This document shows, piece after piece, positions 1 to 6,593 of a DNA stretch of 10,299 nt. Numbering within the stretch: the first letter of the stretch is position 1; every line of letters begins with the position of its first letter. The position numbers were made by a program, and so were the translations under genes. Below the pieces are notes generated by a model. That model did not search any database, was not told the origin of the DNA, and was given only the letters and a program-made list of their open reading frames with translations. The stretch is taken from positions 1 to 10,299 of the forward strand of contig CANPWF010000050.1 of NCBI GenBank assembly GCA_947581885.1, in the 5' to 3' direction. Source of the stretch: an uncultured Clostridia bacterium. GTDB lineage: Bacteria; Bacillota; Clostridia; Christensenellales; Borkfalkiaceae.

Positions 1-233
1 CGAAAGGACGGCGCGACTTCCCGAGAGGGGGTAGCCGAAAGGCGGGGGAGTAGAGTACGCACCCCGCACCTCATCCTGTCCGACCGTAGGGCGCACGAGC
101 CGCAAGGCGAAGTAACGAAGTGAAGGATCTCGCCCATCTCCATACCTACATGTGTGTTGGGAACCGTGCGAGATTTCTCGACTGCGCTCGAAATGAGGTG
201 AGAGTTGTGCACTCTTTCGGGGGTCGTATGCTC

Positions 234-278
234 GGGCGCACGTCCGTCCTTCAACGTTGTTCAGGATGACGTGCGCCC
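234..278. repeat. Long imperfect palindrome (hairpin 1)
   Basis: GGGCGCACGTC at 234-244 is exactly inverted at 268-278. Inside it TCCT (247-250) pairs with AGGA (263-266) across a small internal loop, giving about 15 paired bases. The central loop contains the self-complementary CAACGTTG. No T-run follows on either strand, so it is not a standard intrinsic terminator, although it lies downstream of uvrA and could form the 3' end structure of that transcript. Confidence 0.7.
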
Positions 279-329
279 CAACGTCATGTTGAGCGAAACG
301 GAGTGGAGCCGAAACATGGACGTGGGGCG
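274..329. repeat. Second imperfect palindrome overlapping the first (hairpin 2)
   Basis: CGCCCC (274-279) pairs with GGGGCG (324-329), ACGTC (281-285) with GACGT (319-323), and ATGTT (286-290) with AACAT (313-317). This makes 16 base pairs interrupted only by a bulged A at 280 and a bulged G at 318. The left arm uses bases 274-278, which are also the right end of hairpin 1, so the two structures cannot form together. On the minus strand it begins about 14 bases after the uvrA stop codon. Confidence 0.65.
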
Positions 330-343
330 GCAGAATTCCCCCT

Positions 344-3160
344 TCATCCTAAAATCTTTTTCAAAAATTGTCCTGTGTAGCTCTTTTCGCAGACGGCGAC
401 TTGTTCGGGGGAGCCCGTCGTGACGATCTCCCCGCCGCCGTCCCCGCCCTCGGGTCCCAAATCGATGATATGGTCGGCGATCTTGATAACGTCCAAGTTG
501 TGTTCGATGACGAGCACGGTGTTCCCGCCCTCGCGGAGGCGCAATAGGATTTTCACGAGCTTGTCCACATCGAAGCTGTGCAGTCCCGTCGTGGGTTCGT
601 CCAAAATATAGAACGTCTTGCCCGTCGAACGTTTGGAGAGCTCCGTCGCGAGTTTCACCCGCTGTGCCTCGCCGCCCGAGAGGGTCGTCGCGCTCTGTCC
701 GAGTTTGATATAGCCGAGCCCCACCTCGTTGAGCGTAGACATCTTGTTGTAGATCGAGGGTTGATTCTTGAAGAATTCGCACGCCTCTTCCACCGTCATA
801 TCGAGCACGTCCGAGATCGTCTTTCCCTTGTAGCGAACTTCAAGCGTCTCGCGGTTGTAGCGTTTTCCGCCGCACACTTCGCAGGGGACGTACACATCGG
901 GCAGGAAGTGCATCTCGATCTTCATGATGCCGTCCCCCTCGCAGTTCTCACACCTTCCCCCCGCGACGTTGAAGGAGAACCTTCCCGCCTTGAAGCCGAG
1001 GGCTTTCGCGTCCGAAGTCTGGGCGAAGAGTTCGCGGATCGCCGTAAACACCCCCGTGTAGGTGGCGGGGTTGGAGCGCGGCGTGCGCCCGATGGGAGAT
1101 TGGTCGATGGCGATGACCTTATCGAAATAGTCGATGCCCTCGATGGTTCCGCAGTTGCCCGTGGGCAGACGGGAGCCGTTGAGGGTATTGGCGAGCGCGG
1201 GCAGGATGATCTCGTTGACGAGAGAAGATTTCCCCGAACCGCTCACCCCCGTAACGAGGGTGATGAGCCCGACGGGAATTTGCACCGTGATCCCCTTCAA
1301 ATTATTTTGGCGGCAATCGTGGACGATGAGAAACCTCCCGTCCGCCTTCTTTCTCACCTCGGGAACGGGGATCTTCCGCCGCCCCGCAAGAAAGTCCCCC
1401 GTGATCGACTTGGATTCCGCCATGATGTCCGCGGGGGTGCCGCACGCGACGACTTCCCCGCCGTGCACGCCCGCGCCGGGGCCGATATCGACGATGTAGT
1501 CCGCCGCCCGCATCGTATCCTCGTCGTGCTCGACGACGATGAGAGTGTTGCCGATATCGCGAAGCCCTTTCAGACTTTCGAGAAGGCGTGCGTTATCCCG
1601 TTGATGAAGCCCGATCGAGGGTTCGTCCAAGATATACAGAACGCCCGTGAGCGCACTGCCGATCTGCGTGGCGAGGCGGATACGTTGGCTCTCTCCGCCC
1701 GAGAGGGTCGTCGCCGAACGGGACAAAGTGAGATAGTCGAGCCCGACCCCGATCAAGAAGTCGATGCGGGCGCGGATCTCCTTCAAGACGACATCCGCAA
1801 CGGCGCGGCGGGCGGGCGTGAGCTCCAAATTCTCCAGGAAAACTTTTAAGGAGGAGACGGACATCTCGCACACTTCGGCGATGTTCTTCCCCCCTACCGT
1901 GACGGCAAGGGCCTCCTTTTTGAGGCGTTTGCCGTGGCAGGCGGGGCAATCGGACGTGCGCATGTACCGCTCGATATCCCACTTCACGCTCACCGAACTC
2001 GTTTGGTTGTACCTTCGCTGCAAGTTGTTGACGAACCCTTCCCAAGCCGCCTTGTAATCGGAATGGAAGGAGCGCGTCGAATATTCCATGGAAATCTTTT
2101 CCCCGTCGTTGCCGTACATGAGAAGGTCGAACACCCACTTCGGAAGGTCCTTGACGGGAGTATCGAGGGAGAATTTATAGTGTTTGGAAAGGGCGGTGAG
2201 GTACATCTGCGTCACGGCGGAACTATCCAAATTCCAGCCGCTGATGCGGATCGCCCCCTCGCGAAGGGTGAGCGTTTTATCGGGGCAAATGAGGTCGGCG
2301 TCCACCGCCTGCTTGAAGCCGAGCCCCGTGCATTCGGGGCAAGCCCCCCAAGGGGTATTGAAGGAGAAGAGCCGCGGCTCGATCTCCTCGATGGAGATGC
2401 CGCAATCGGGACAGGCGTAGCGGGAGGAAAACAGCGTCTCTTCCCCCTCTTTATCGACGATGACGAGCCCGTCGGCGAGCTTTAACGCCGTCTCGATACT
2501 CTCGGTGAGCCGTTTTAAGATGCCCTCTTTTACGACGAGGCGGTCGATGACGACCGAGATGTTGTGCTTGATATTTTTATCGAGGGTGATCTCCTCTTGC
2601 AAATCGTACACCGAGCCGTCGATCTTCACCCGCGCGTATCCGCTCTTGCGATAGGAGAGAAGTTCCTTTTTGTACTCCCCCTTCTTTCCCCGAATGACGG
2701 GGGCCTCGACGAGGATCCTGCTCCCCTCGGGGAATTCCATCACCCGATCGGCGATCTCGTCCACCGTCTGCCGACGGATCTCTTTCCCGCAGTTGGGGCA
2801 ATGGGGAACGCCCGCCCGCGCAAAGAGAAGGCGGAGGTAGTCGTAGATCTCGGTGACGGTGCCCACCGTCGAACGGGGGTTGTGCGAGGTCGTTTTCTGG
2901 TCGATGGAGATGGCGGGAGAGAGCCCGTCGATATACTCCACATTGGGCTTTTCCATCATGCCGAGGAATTGCCGCGCGTAGGAGGAAAGGCTCTCCATGT
3001 ACCGCCGTTGCCCCTCGGCGAAAATCGTGTCGAAGGCGAGCGTGGACTTCCCCGAACCCGAGAGCCCCGTAAAGACGGTGAGCGTCCCGCGGGGGATGTG
3101 CACGTCGATGTTCTTTAAGTTGTTCTCCTTCGCGCCCTTGACGAAGATCTCTTCTTTCAT
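344..3160 (-). CDS. uvrA: UvrABC excinuclease subunit A
   Basis: UvrA is the cytoplasmic ABC-type ATPase that scans DNA for lesions with UvrB in nucleotide excision repair. The 938-residue product has the usual length and both nucleotide-binding modules: Walker A GLSGSGKST (32-40) with signature LSGGE (486-490) and Walker B ILDEPSIGL (510-518), then Walker A GVSGSGKSS (638-646), LSGGEAQR (827-834) and ILDEPTTGL (852-860). Zinc-binding cysteines appear as CPDC/CPEC (250-253, 274-277) and CENC/CEVC (737-740, 760-763). An extra CPNC pair sits at 121-124. The start chosen is the ATG at 3158-3160, whose family-typical N-terminus is KEEIFVKGAKENNL. It overlaps the stop of the upstream phosphatase as ATGA, pointing to translational coupling; its own ribosome binding site is weak. 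An in-frame extension to 3223 is rejected. The gene is intact and ends in TGA. Confidence 0.98.
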   Translation of the reverse strand: MKEEIFVKGAKENNLKNIDVHIPRGTLTVFTGLSGSGKSTLAFDTIFAEGQRRYMESLSSYARQFLGMMEKPNVEYIDGLSPAISIDQKTTSHNPRSTVGTVTEIYDYLRLLFARAGVPHCPNCGKEIRRQTVDEIADRVMEFPEGSRILVEAPVIRGKKGEYKKELLSYRKSGYARVKIDGSVYDLQEEITLDKNIKHNISVVIDRLVVKEGILKRLTESIETALKLADGLVIVDKEGEETLFSSRYACPDCGISIEEIEPRLFSFNTPWGACPECTGLGFKQAVDADLICPDKTLTLREGAIRISGWNLDSSAVTQMYLTALSKHYKFSLDTPVKDLPKWVFDLLMYGNDGEKISMEYSTRSFHSDYKAAWEGFVNNLQRRYNQTSSVSVKWDIERYMRTSDCPACHGKRLKKEALAVTVGGKNIAEVCEMSVSSLKVFLENLELTPARRAVADVVLKEIRARIDFLIGVGLDYLTLSRSATTLSGGESQRIRLATQIGSALTGVLYILDEPSIGLHQRDNARLLESLKGLRDIGNTLIVVEHDEDTMRAADYIVDIGPGAGVHGGEVVACGTPADIMAESKSITGDFLAGRRKIPVPEVRKKADGRFLIVHDCRQNNLKGITVQIPVGLITLVTGVSGSGKSSLVNEIILPALANTLNGSRLPTGNCGTIEGIDYFDKVIAIDQSPIGRTPRSNPATYTGVFTAIRELFAQTSDAKALGFKAGRFSFNVAGGRCENCEGDGIMKIEMHFLPDVYVPCEVCGGKRYNRETLEVRYKGKTISDVLDMTVEEACEFFKNQPSIYNKMSTLNEVGLGYIKLGQSATTLSGGEAQRVKLATELSKRSTGKTFYILDEPTTGLHSFDVDKLVKILLRLREGGNTVLVIEHNLDVIKIADHIIDLGPEGGDGGGEIVTTGSPEQVAVCEKSYTGQFLKKILG
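3157..3160 (-). promoter_or_regulatory. ATGA stop/start overlap coupling the phosphatase to uvrA
   Basis: The TGA stop of the phosphatase (3157-3159) and the ATG of uvrA (3158-3160) share bases as ATGA. The sequence before the uvrA ATG is purine-rich but lacks a well-spaced AGGAGG, so uvrA translation probably depends on ribosomes that finish the phosphatase. The overlap also fixes the uvrA start. Confidence 0.8.
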
Positions 3161-3759
3161 GCCTTTTCTTCCCGTTCTTCCCTGCCTGCGAGGGAAAAGA
3201 GTATCGCGCCGATCTGCCGCCAATCGGCACCGCCGAACTTCACTTCATGCGCACGGGCGGCGTTGTGCCTTCCCACGGCGAGCACGGCGTGCACCCCGAG
3301 TTCCTGTGCGCGAAGGCAGGTTTCGAGGCTGTCGTCCACCAGAATATGGATGCCGTGCGCGACGCAGTAGGCACCCTTCTCCCTGTCGGGACATTCGGCG
3401 ACCACCTCGTCGTAGGGGATCTTCCGCTTTTCGAGCCAATCCCGCGAGACCTGCTCGGGGCCTTCGAACCATTCCTTGGTACGGGCGGTGAGCACGGTGA
3501 TGGAGTGCCCCGCCGCCCGAAGAGCGGAGAGCGTTTCGCGCACCCCCTTCCTCGCCTTCGCCTCGGTATAGACGGTGATCCCGCCCGCATGCACGAATTC
3601 GAGGGTGTCGGCAAGGGTCCAATCAAAGGTCTTTTCGAGCGAATGGGTGTCCTTATCCACAAGTTTGAAGGGAAGCCCCATCCGCGCGATATATCCCGAC
3701 GGCCGCGTGATGCGGTCGACGACGGACAACGTATCGTCCAAATCCACTGCGATCTTCAT
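3157..3759 (-). CDS. HAD-superfamily phosphatase, 5'-nucleotidase (NT5C/YqfW)-like
   Basis: A 200-residue cytoplasmic protein with the haloacid dehalogenase motifs: nucleophile motif DLDDT (D6, D8), motif II threonine in VLTAR (T91), motif III lysine near K128 (DREKG), and motif IV acidic pair VDDS (D142, D143). Size, order and the long insert between motifs I and II resemble the NT5C-type deoxynucleotidase family and Bacillus YqfW, which would make it a small phosphomonoesterase of nucleotides or similar substrates. The substrate cannot be read from the sequence. The ATG at 3757-3759 has an AGGAGG four bases upstream, and this AGGAGG overlaps the uvrB stop (TAGGAGG). The gene ends in a four-base ATGA overlap with uvrA. 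It is thus locked between uvrB and uvrA in one transcript. A role in disposing of nucleotides during repair is tempting but unproven. The charged tail (REEREEKA) is encoded by the bases just before the uvrA start. Confidence 0.85.
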   Translation of the reverse strand: MKIAVDLDDTLSVVDRITRPSGYIARMGLPFKLVDKDTHSLEKTFDWTLADTLEFVHAGGITVYTEAKARKGVRETLSALRAAGHSITVLTARTKEWFEGPEQVSRDWLEKRKIPYDEVVAECPDREKGAYCVAHGIHILVDDSLETCLRAQELGVHAVLAVGRHNAARAHEVKFGGADWRQIGAILFSLAGREEREEKA

Positions 3760-3763
3760 GGTT

Positions 3764-3770
3764 CCTCCTA
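3764..3770 (-). promoter_or_regulatory. Ribosome binding site of the phosphatase embedded in the uvrB stop
   Basis: Read on the minus strand this is TAGGAGG: the TAG closes uvrB and the AGGAGG lies four bases before the phosphatase ATG. It supports the chosen start and a coupled uvrB-phosphatase-uvrA message. Confidence 0.75.
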
Positions 3771-5729
3771 TTTCCGCAAACGCCGTTTGAGCAGGTTGAT
3801 CTGTTCGCGGATCTCGATCGCCCGCTCGAAATCGAGTGCGTTGGAGGCGACCCGCATCAATGCCTTCAACTTCTCGATCTCGTCGGGGATGTCTTTCATG
3901 GCGATCTCCGATCCCTTTTTCGCCTTTCCCGTGATGGAGAGGGTGGACTTCACCTCTTTGACGATGGTCTTGGGAATGATGCCGTGCGCCTCGTTGTATG
4001 CCTGTTGTTTTGCCCTTCTGCGGTTGGTTTCGCCGATGGCGCGTTCCATTGAACCCGTCATCTCGTCCGCATACATGATGACTCTGCCTTCCGCGTTCCT
4101 CGCCGCCCGCCCGATCGTCTGCACGAGGGAAGTTTCGCTCCTTAAAAATCCTTCCTTGTCCGCGTCGAGAATGGCGACGAGCTTGACTTCGGGAAGATCC
4201 AGCCCTTCGCGAAGAAGGTTGATGCCGCAGAGCACGTCGAATTCCCCCGAACGGAGCCCGTTGACGATATCGATGCGCTCCATCGTATCGATATCCGAGT
4301 GCATGTACCTTACTTTCAGCCCCGCCTCTTTCATGTAGTCGGTGAGGTTTTCCGCCATGCGCTTGGTGAGCGTGGTGACGAGTGCCCGCCCGCCGCTTTG
4401 GATCGTCGTTTTGAGTTCGGAGACGAGATCGTCGATCTGCCCCTTCGTCGGCTTGACGGTGACGGGGGGATCGAGAAGCCCCGTCGGGCGGATGAGCTGT
4501 TCGACGACCTGCCCCGCGATGGAGAGTTCGTAGGGCGCGGGCGTTGCCGAAACGCAAATGAGCTGGGGGACGCGCGCGTCGAATTCTTCAAACGTCAAAG
4601 GCCTGTTGTCGTACGCCGACTTCATGCGGAAGCCGTAGTCGACGAGGTTGATCTTCCTCGCGAGATCCCCGTTGTACATCGCGCGGATCTGCGGAATGGT
4701 CATATGGCTCTCGTCGATAAAGACGAGGAAATTTTTCGGAAAATAGTCGAGCAGGGTGAAGGAGGGCTGCCCGGGGGCTCTGCCGTCGAAGTAACGGGAG
4801 TAGTTCTCGATGCCCGAACAGTACCCGATCTCGCGGATCATTTCGAGGTCGTGCTCGGTGCGTTGGCGGAGCCGCTGGGCTTCGAGGAGCTTGCCCGCGT
4901 CCTCGAACGCCTTCACTTCCCCCTCCAAGTCCTCTGCGATCATCGAGAGGGCGACGGCGAGCTTTTCGCTCCCCACCGCATAGTGCGAGGCGGGAAAAAT
5001 GACGGCATGCTTCAATTCGGAGAGGATCTTCCCCGTCGTCGTGTCCTCTTCGCAGATGCGGTCGATCTCGTCGCCGAAAAATTCGACGCGGATGGCGACT
5101 TCCGAATTGGAAGCGGGGAAGACCTCCACCACGTCCCCGCGGACGCGGAAGGTCGAACGCTTGAAGTCCATGTCGTTGCGGGCGTATTGGATATCGACGA
5201 GGCGGGAGAGAAGTTCCCCCCTCTCCATCCTGTCCCCGGGGCGAAGGGAAACGCCGAGGCGGAAAAATTCCTCGGGGGCACCCAAGCCGTAGATGCAGGA
5301 GACGGACGAGACGACGATCACATCGTCCCTTTCGCCGAGCGAACAGGTCGCCGCGTTGCGGAGTTTATCGATCTCGTCGTTCATCGAGAGGTCCTTCTCG
5401 ATATAGGTATCCGTCGAGGGGATATAGCTCTCGGGTTGATAGTAATCATAATAGGAGACGAAATATTCCACCCTGTTCTCGGGGAAGAATTCGCGGAATT
5501 CGTTGCAAAGCTGGGCGGCGAGCGTCTTGTTGTGCGCGATGACGAGGGTGGGCCGCCCGACGTTTTTGATGACGTTTGCCATGGTGAACGTCTTGCCGCT
5601 GCCCGTCACGCCCACGAGCACCTGCGCCCGCACGCCGTCGAGCACCCCTTCGGTGAGCGCGGCGATCGCTTCGGGTTGATCCCCCGTCGGCTCGAAGGGT
5701 GCCTTTAAGTTGAACTCATGATGTTCCAT
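3768..5729 (-). CDS. uvrB: UvrABC excinuclease subunit B
   Basis: UvrB is the helicase-like subunit that receives damaged DNA from UvrA and forms the pre-incision complex with UvrC. The 653-residue product has the normal length and landmarks: N-terminal FEPTGDQPEAI (12-22), Walker A GVTGSGKT (40-47), the tyrosine-rich damage-verifying beta-hairpin region YFVSYYDYYQPESYIP (89-104), the DESH Walker B (339-342), SATPAPYE (394-401), motif VI QTIGRAARN (537-545), and a C-terminal UVR domain (about 615-650) that binds UvrC. The ATG at 5727-5729 gives the conserved MEHHEFNLKAPFEPTGDQ start, with GAGGGG nine bases upstream. An in-frame GTG at 5777 would add 16 residues not typical of the family and would fall inside the upstream palindrome, so it is not used. 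The gene is intact, ends in TAG, and is followed after eight bases by the phosphatase. Confidence 0.98.
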   Translation of the reverse strand: MEHHEFNLKAPFEPTGDQPEAIAALTEGVLDGVRAQVLVGVTGSGKTFTMANVIKNVGRPTLVIAHNKTLAAQLCNEFREFFPENRVEYFVSYYDYYQPESYIPSTDTYIEKDLSMNDEIDKLRNAATCSLGERDDVIVVSSVSCIYGLGAPEEFFRLGVSLRPGDRMERGELLSRLVDIQYARNDMDFKRSTFRVRGDVVEVFPASNSEVAIRVEFFGDEIDRICEEDTTTGKILSELKHAVIFPASHYAVGSEKLAVALSMIAEDLEGEVKAFEDAGKLLEAQRLRQRTEHDLEMIREIGYCSGIENYSRYFDGRAPGQPSFTLLDYFPKNFLVFIDESHMTIPQIRAMYNGDLARKINLVDYGFRMKSAYDNRPLTFEEFDARVPQLICVSATPAPYELSIAGQVVEQLIRPTGLLDPPVTVKPTKGQIDDLVSELKTTIQSGGRALVTTLTKRMAENLTDYMKEAGLKVRYMHSDIDTMERIDIVNGLRSGEFDVLCGINLLREGLDLPEVKLVAILDADKEGFLRSETSLVQTIGRAARNAEGRVIMYADEMTGSMERAIGETNRRRAKQQAYNEAHGIIPKTIVKEVKSTLSITGKAKKGSEIAMKDIPDEIEKLKALMRVASNALDFERAIEIREQINLLKRRLRK

Positions 5730-5759
5730 TCCGAAATTCCCCTCGCTTCGGACGTTCTC

Positions 5760-5794
5760 TATTTCAAAAACAGGCACAAACCTGCGTTTGCGCC
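5760..5794 (-). terminator. Palindrome before uvrB: intrinsic terminator and/or LexA/DinR-like operator
   Basis: In the 93-base gap before uvrB, minus-strand arms GGCGCAAAC and GTTTGTGCC (5773-5794) form a nine-pair stem with one G-U pair and a GCAG loop, followed at once by TGTTTTTG. That is the layout of a modest Rho-independent terminator for the upstream membrane-protein genes. The core CAAAC-N4-GTTTG (5777-5790) also matches the Gram-positive SOS box consensus CGAACRNRYGTTYG at 12 of 14 positions, and uvrB is a classic SOS gene. I see no strong promoter between this site and uvrB, and only a weak TATTTT upstream of it. The sequence alone does not separate the two readings. Confidence 0.5.
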
Positions 5795-5822
5795 CATCCT
5801 TCCGCTTCCCCGTAAAATAGTT

Positions 5823-6197
5823 TCAGTGCTTGAAAACGGATTTGAGCACCATGCCGACGACGAACGTCACCACCGCCCCGAGGGCAGCCAACCCCACTTT
5901 GAACCACACCCTTCTTTCAAGCTGTTTGCCCGTGCGGACGTAGTTGAGCCCTTCGTCCAAGAGCTCGAACACATACATCTTTTCGCCCTTCCGATCGGTG
6001 CGGGTGAGGATGAAATAGCCGTCCCGTTCGAGCCCTGCAAGCCGCTCTTCGAGCTTTTCCCCGTCGTAGCCGCGCTTGACGGGAAGGGAGGCGAGGAGTT
6101 CTTCCGCCGAGACGAGAACGCGCGTCTTCTTCCCCGCAAAGGAGAGGACACTTTCGAGCACTTCGCGGTCCCGCTTGCCGAGTTTTTCGCTGATCAT
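5823..6197 (-). CDS. Small single-pass membrane protein, paralogue of its neighbour (wHTH-like N-terminus)
   Basis: A 124-residue protein I do not recognise. Residues 6-60 are helical and charged, with an EELLASLP motif (32-39) followed by RGYDGEKL and a LERDGY turn, a pattern that resembles a winged-helix fold ending in a beta-wing (YFILTRTDRKGEKMYVFELL). Residues about 98-118 form one hydrophobic helix next to basic residues (RR 95-96, K100), leaving the soluble part most likely in the cytoplasm with a short C-terminal tail. The ATG at 6195-6197 has AGGAGG five bases upstream, which overlaps the TAG stop of the preceding gene. That gene encodes a protein of identical length and architecture that aligns without gaps over about 56 residues (19 identities), so the two arose by tandem duplication. 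Function is unknown; a membrane-tethered DNA- or protein-binding role is a guess. Confidence 0.8.
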   Translation of the reverse strand: MISEKLGKRDREVLESVLSFAGKKTRVLVSAEELLASLPVKRGYDGEKLEERLAGLERDGYFILTRTDRKGEKMYVFELLDEGLNYVRTGKQLERRVWFKVGLAALGAVVTFVVGMVLKSVFKH

Positions 6198-6202
6198 ACT
6201 CC

Positions 6203-6209
6203 CCTCCTA
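6203..6209 (-). promoter_or_regulatory. Ribosome binding site overlapping the stop of the upstream paralogue
   Basis: Minus-strand TAGGAGG: TAG ends the upstream 124-residue gene and AGGAGG sits five bases before the ATG of the downstream one. It is the same junction design as uvrB/phosphatase and suggests that the two paralogues are made together. Confidence 0.75.
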
Positions 6210-6581
6210 AAAGACGAACGTAATAAAGACCCACGCGATGATCGCGCCCGCAAACGCCCCCAAAAAGGCTCCGACGGCCGTCATCAGCACCGTATCGCGG
6301 CGGCGGCGGAGCGCGGAGGAACGCGCCTCGCGGGCGTTTTCGGAGTACATTCTCCCCTCGGGAAGCACGCACACGCAGTACACGCCCTCTTCCGCATAGC
6401 GGATATCGATATATTTGTGCTCTTCGAGATAGTTCATCATTTGGGAGAGCGCGTCGCCGTCCACCCCCAAGCGGGCGGGAAAACAGGCGAGGAGTTCTTC
6501 CTCTTCGACGACCTTATACGTCCCCTCGGCGCACAGTTCGATGATCTTTTTTAAGAGCGTTCCCGTTCGTTTATCCAACAT
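6207..6581 (-). CDS. Small single-pass membrane protein, first of a paralogous pair (wHTH-like N-terminus)
   Basis: A 124-residue protein of unknown function. The N-terminal 75 residues are soluble, with LDKR (2-5), EEELLACFP (27-35), GVDGDAL (39-45) and YLEEHKYIDIRY (51-62), followed by a short beta-like stretch (VYCVCVL). A basic block RRRR (92-95) precedes a strongly hydrophobic helix at about 97-122 that runs to the C-terminus. By the positive-inside rule the N-terminal domain is cytoplasmic, making this a tail-anchored protein with no signal peptide. The start is the ATG at 6579-6581, preceded by GAGGCGG and 12 bases after the CvpA-like gene. It shares length, motif order and topology with the next gene. 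The EELLA/P/G-DG/LE-Y residues kept in both copies mark what is likely structural. Confidence 0.8.
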   Translation of the reverse strand: MLDKRTGTLLKKIIELCAEGTYKVVEEEELLACFPARLGVDGDALSQMMNYLEEHKYIDIRYAEEGVYCVCVLPEGRMYSENAREARSSALRRRRDTVLMTAVGAFLGAFAGAIIAWVFITFVF

Positions 6582-6593
6582 GTTCCGCCTCGT

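Larger units (their letters stand above)
1..343. repeat. Non-coding, repeat-rich intergenic region downstream of uvrA
   Basis: No credible gene is seen here. The stretch holds a series of short hairpins closed by GNRA tetraloops (CCCGAGAGGG near 20-30, GCCGAAAGGC at 33-42, GCCGCAAGGC at 99-108). AGCCGMAAGGCG is an imperfect direct repeat near 32-45 and 98-111, and GGGCGCACG is an exact direct repeat at 89-97 and 234-242. ATCTCGC at 127-133 is matched by its inverse GCGAGAT at 168-174. Phrases such as TCTCGACTGCGCTCGAAATGA and TTCAGGATGAC resemble the decayed interspersed repeats often found between genes of gut and environmental bacteria; that comparison is from memory. The region may continue beyond the left edge, since it opens with what looks like a truncated copy (CGAAAGG). 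Confidence 0.6.

Noticed and set aside
1..233. Structured non-coding RNA gene suggested by the GNRA hairpins
   Set aside because: No known RNA family consensus was recognised, and the direct repeats fit decayed repeat elements better. It cannot be excluded without a covariance-model search.
205..423. Small plus-strand open frame of 72 codons crossing the hairpins and the uvrA end
   Set aside because: It consists of repeat sequence and antisense uvrA codons, has no ribosome binding site and no recognisable domain.
578..1849. Long open frame of 423 codons on the plus strand opposite uvrA
   Set aside because: It lies wholly antisense to the certain uvrA gene, has an Arg/Asp-rich composition typical of a shadow frame in GC-rich DNA, and has no recognisable domain.
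3161..3223. Upstream start adding 21 residues to UvrA
   Set aside because: The extension overlaps the end of the phosphatase gene and is not family-like. The ATG in the ATGA overlap gives the normal N-terminus.
4299..5708. Plus-strand open frame of 469 codons opposite uvrB
   Set aside because: It mirrors uvrB codons, is full of Asp, Glu, Arg, Val and Gly, and shows no family motif.
5739..5755. Possible second LexA-like half site (GAACGTCCGAAG) near uvrB
   Set aside because: Only one arm matches GAAC; the other reads GAAG rather than GTTC, so there is no dyad.
5730..5777. GTG start adding 16 residues to UvrB
   Set aside because: It falls inside the palindrome and gives an atypical N-terminus, whereas the ATG at 5729 yields the conserved start.
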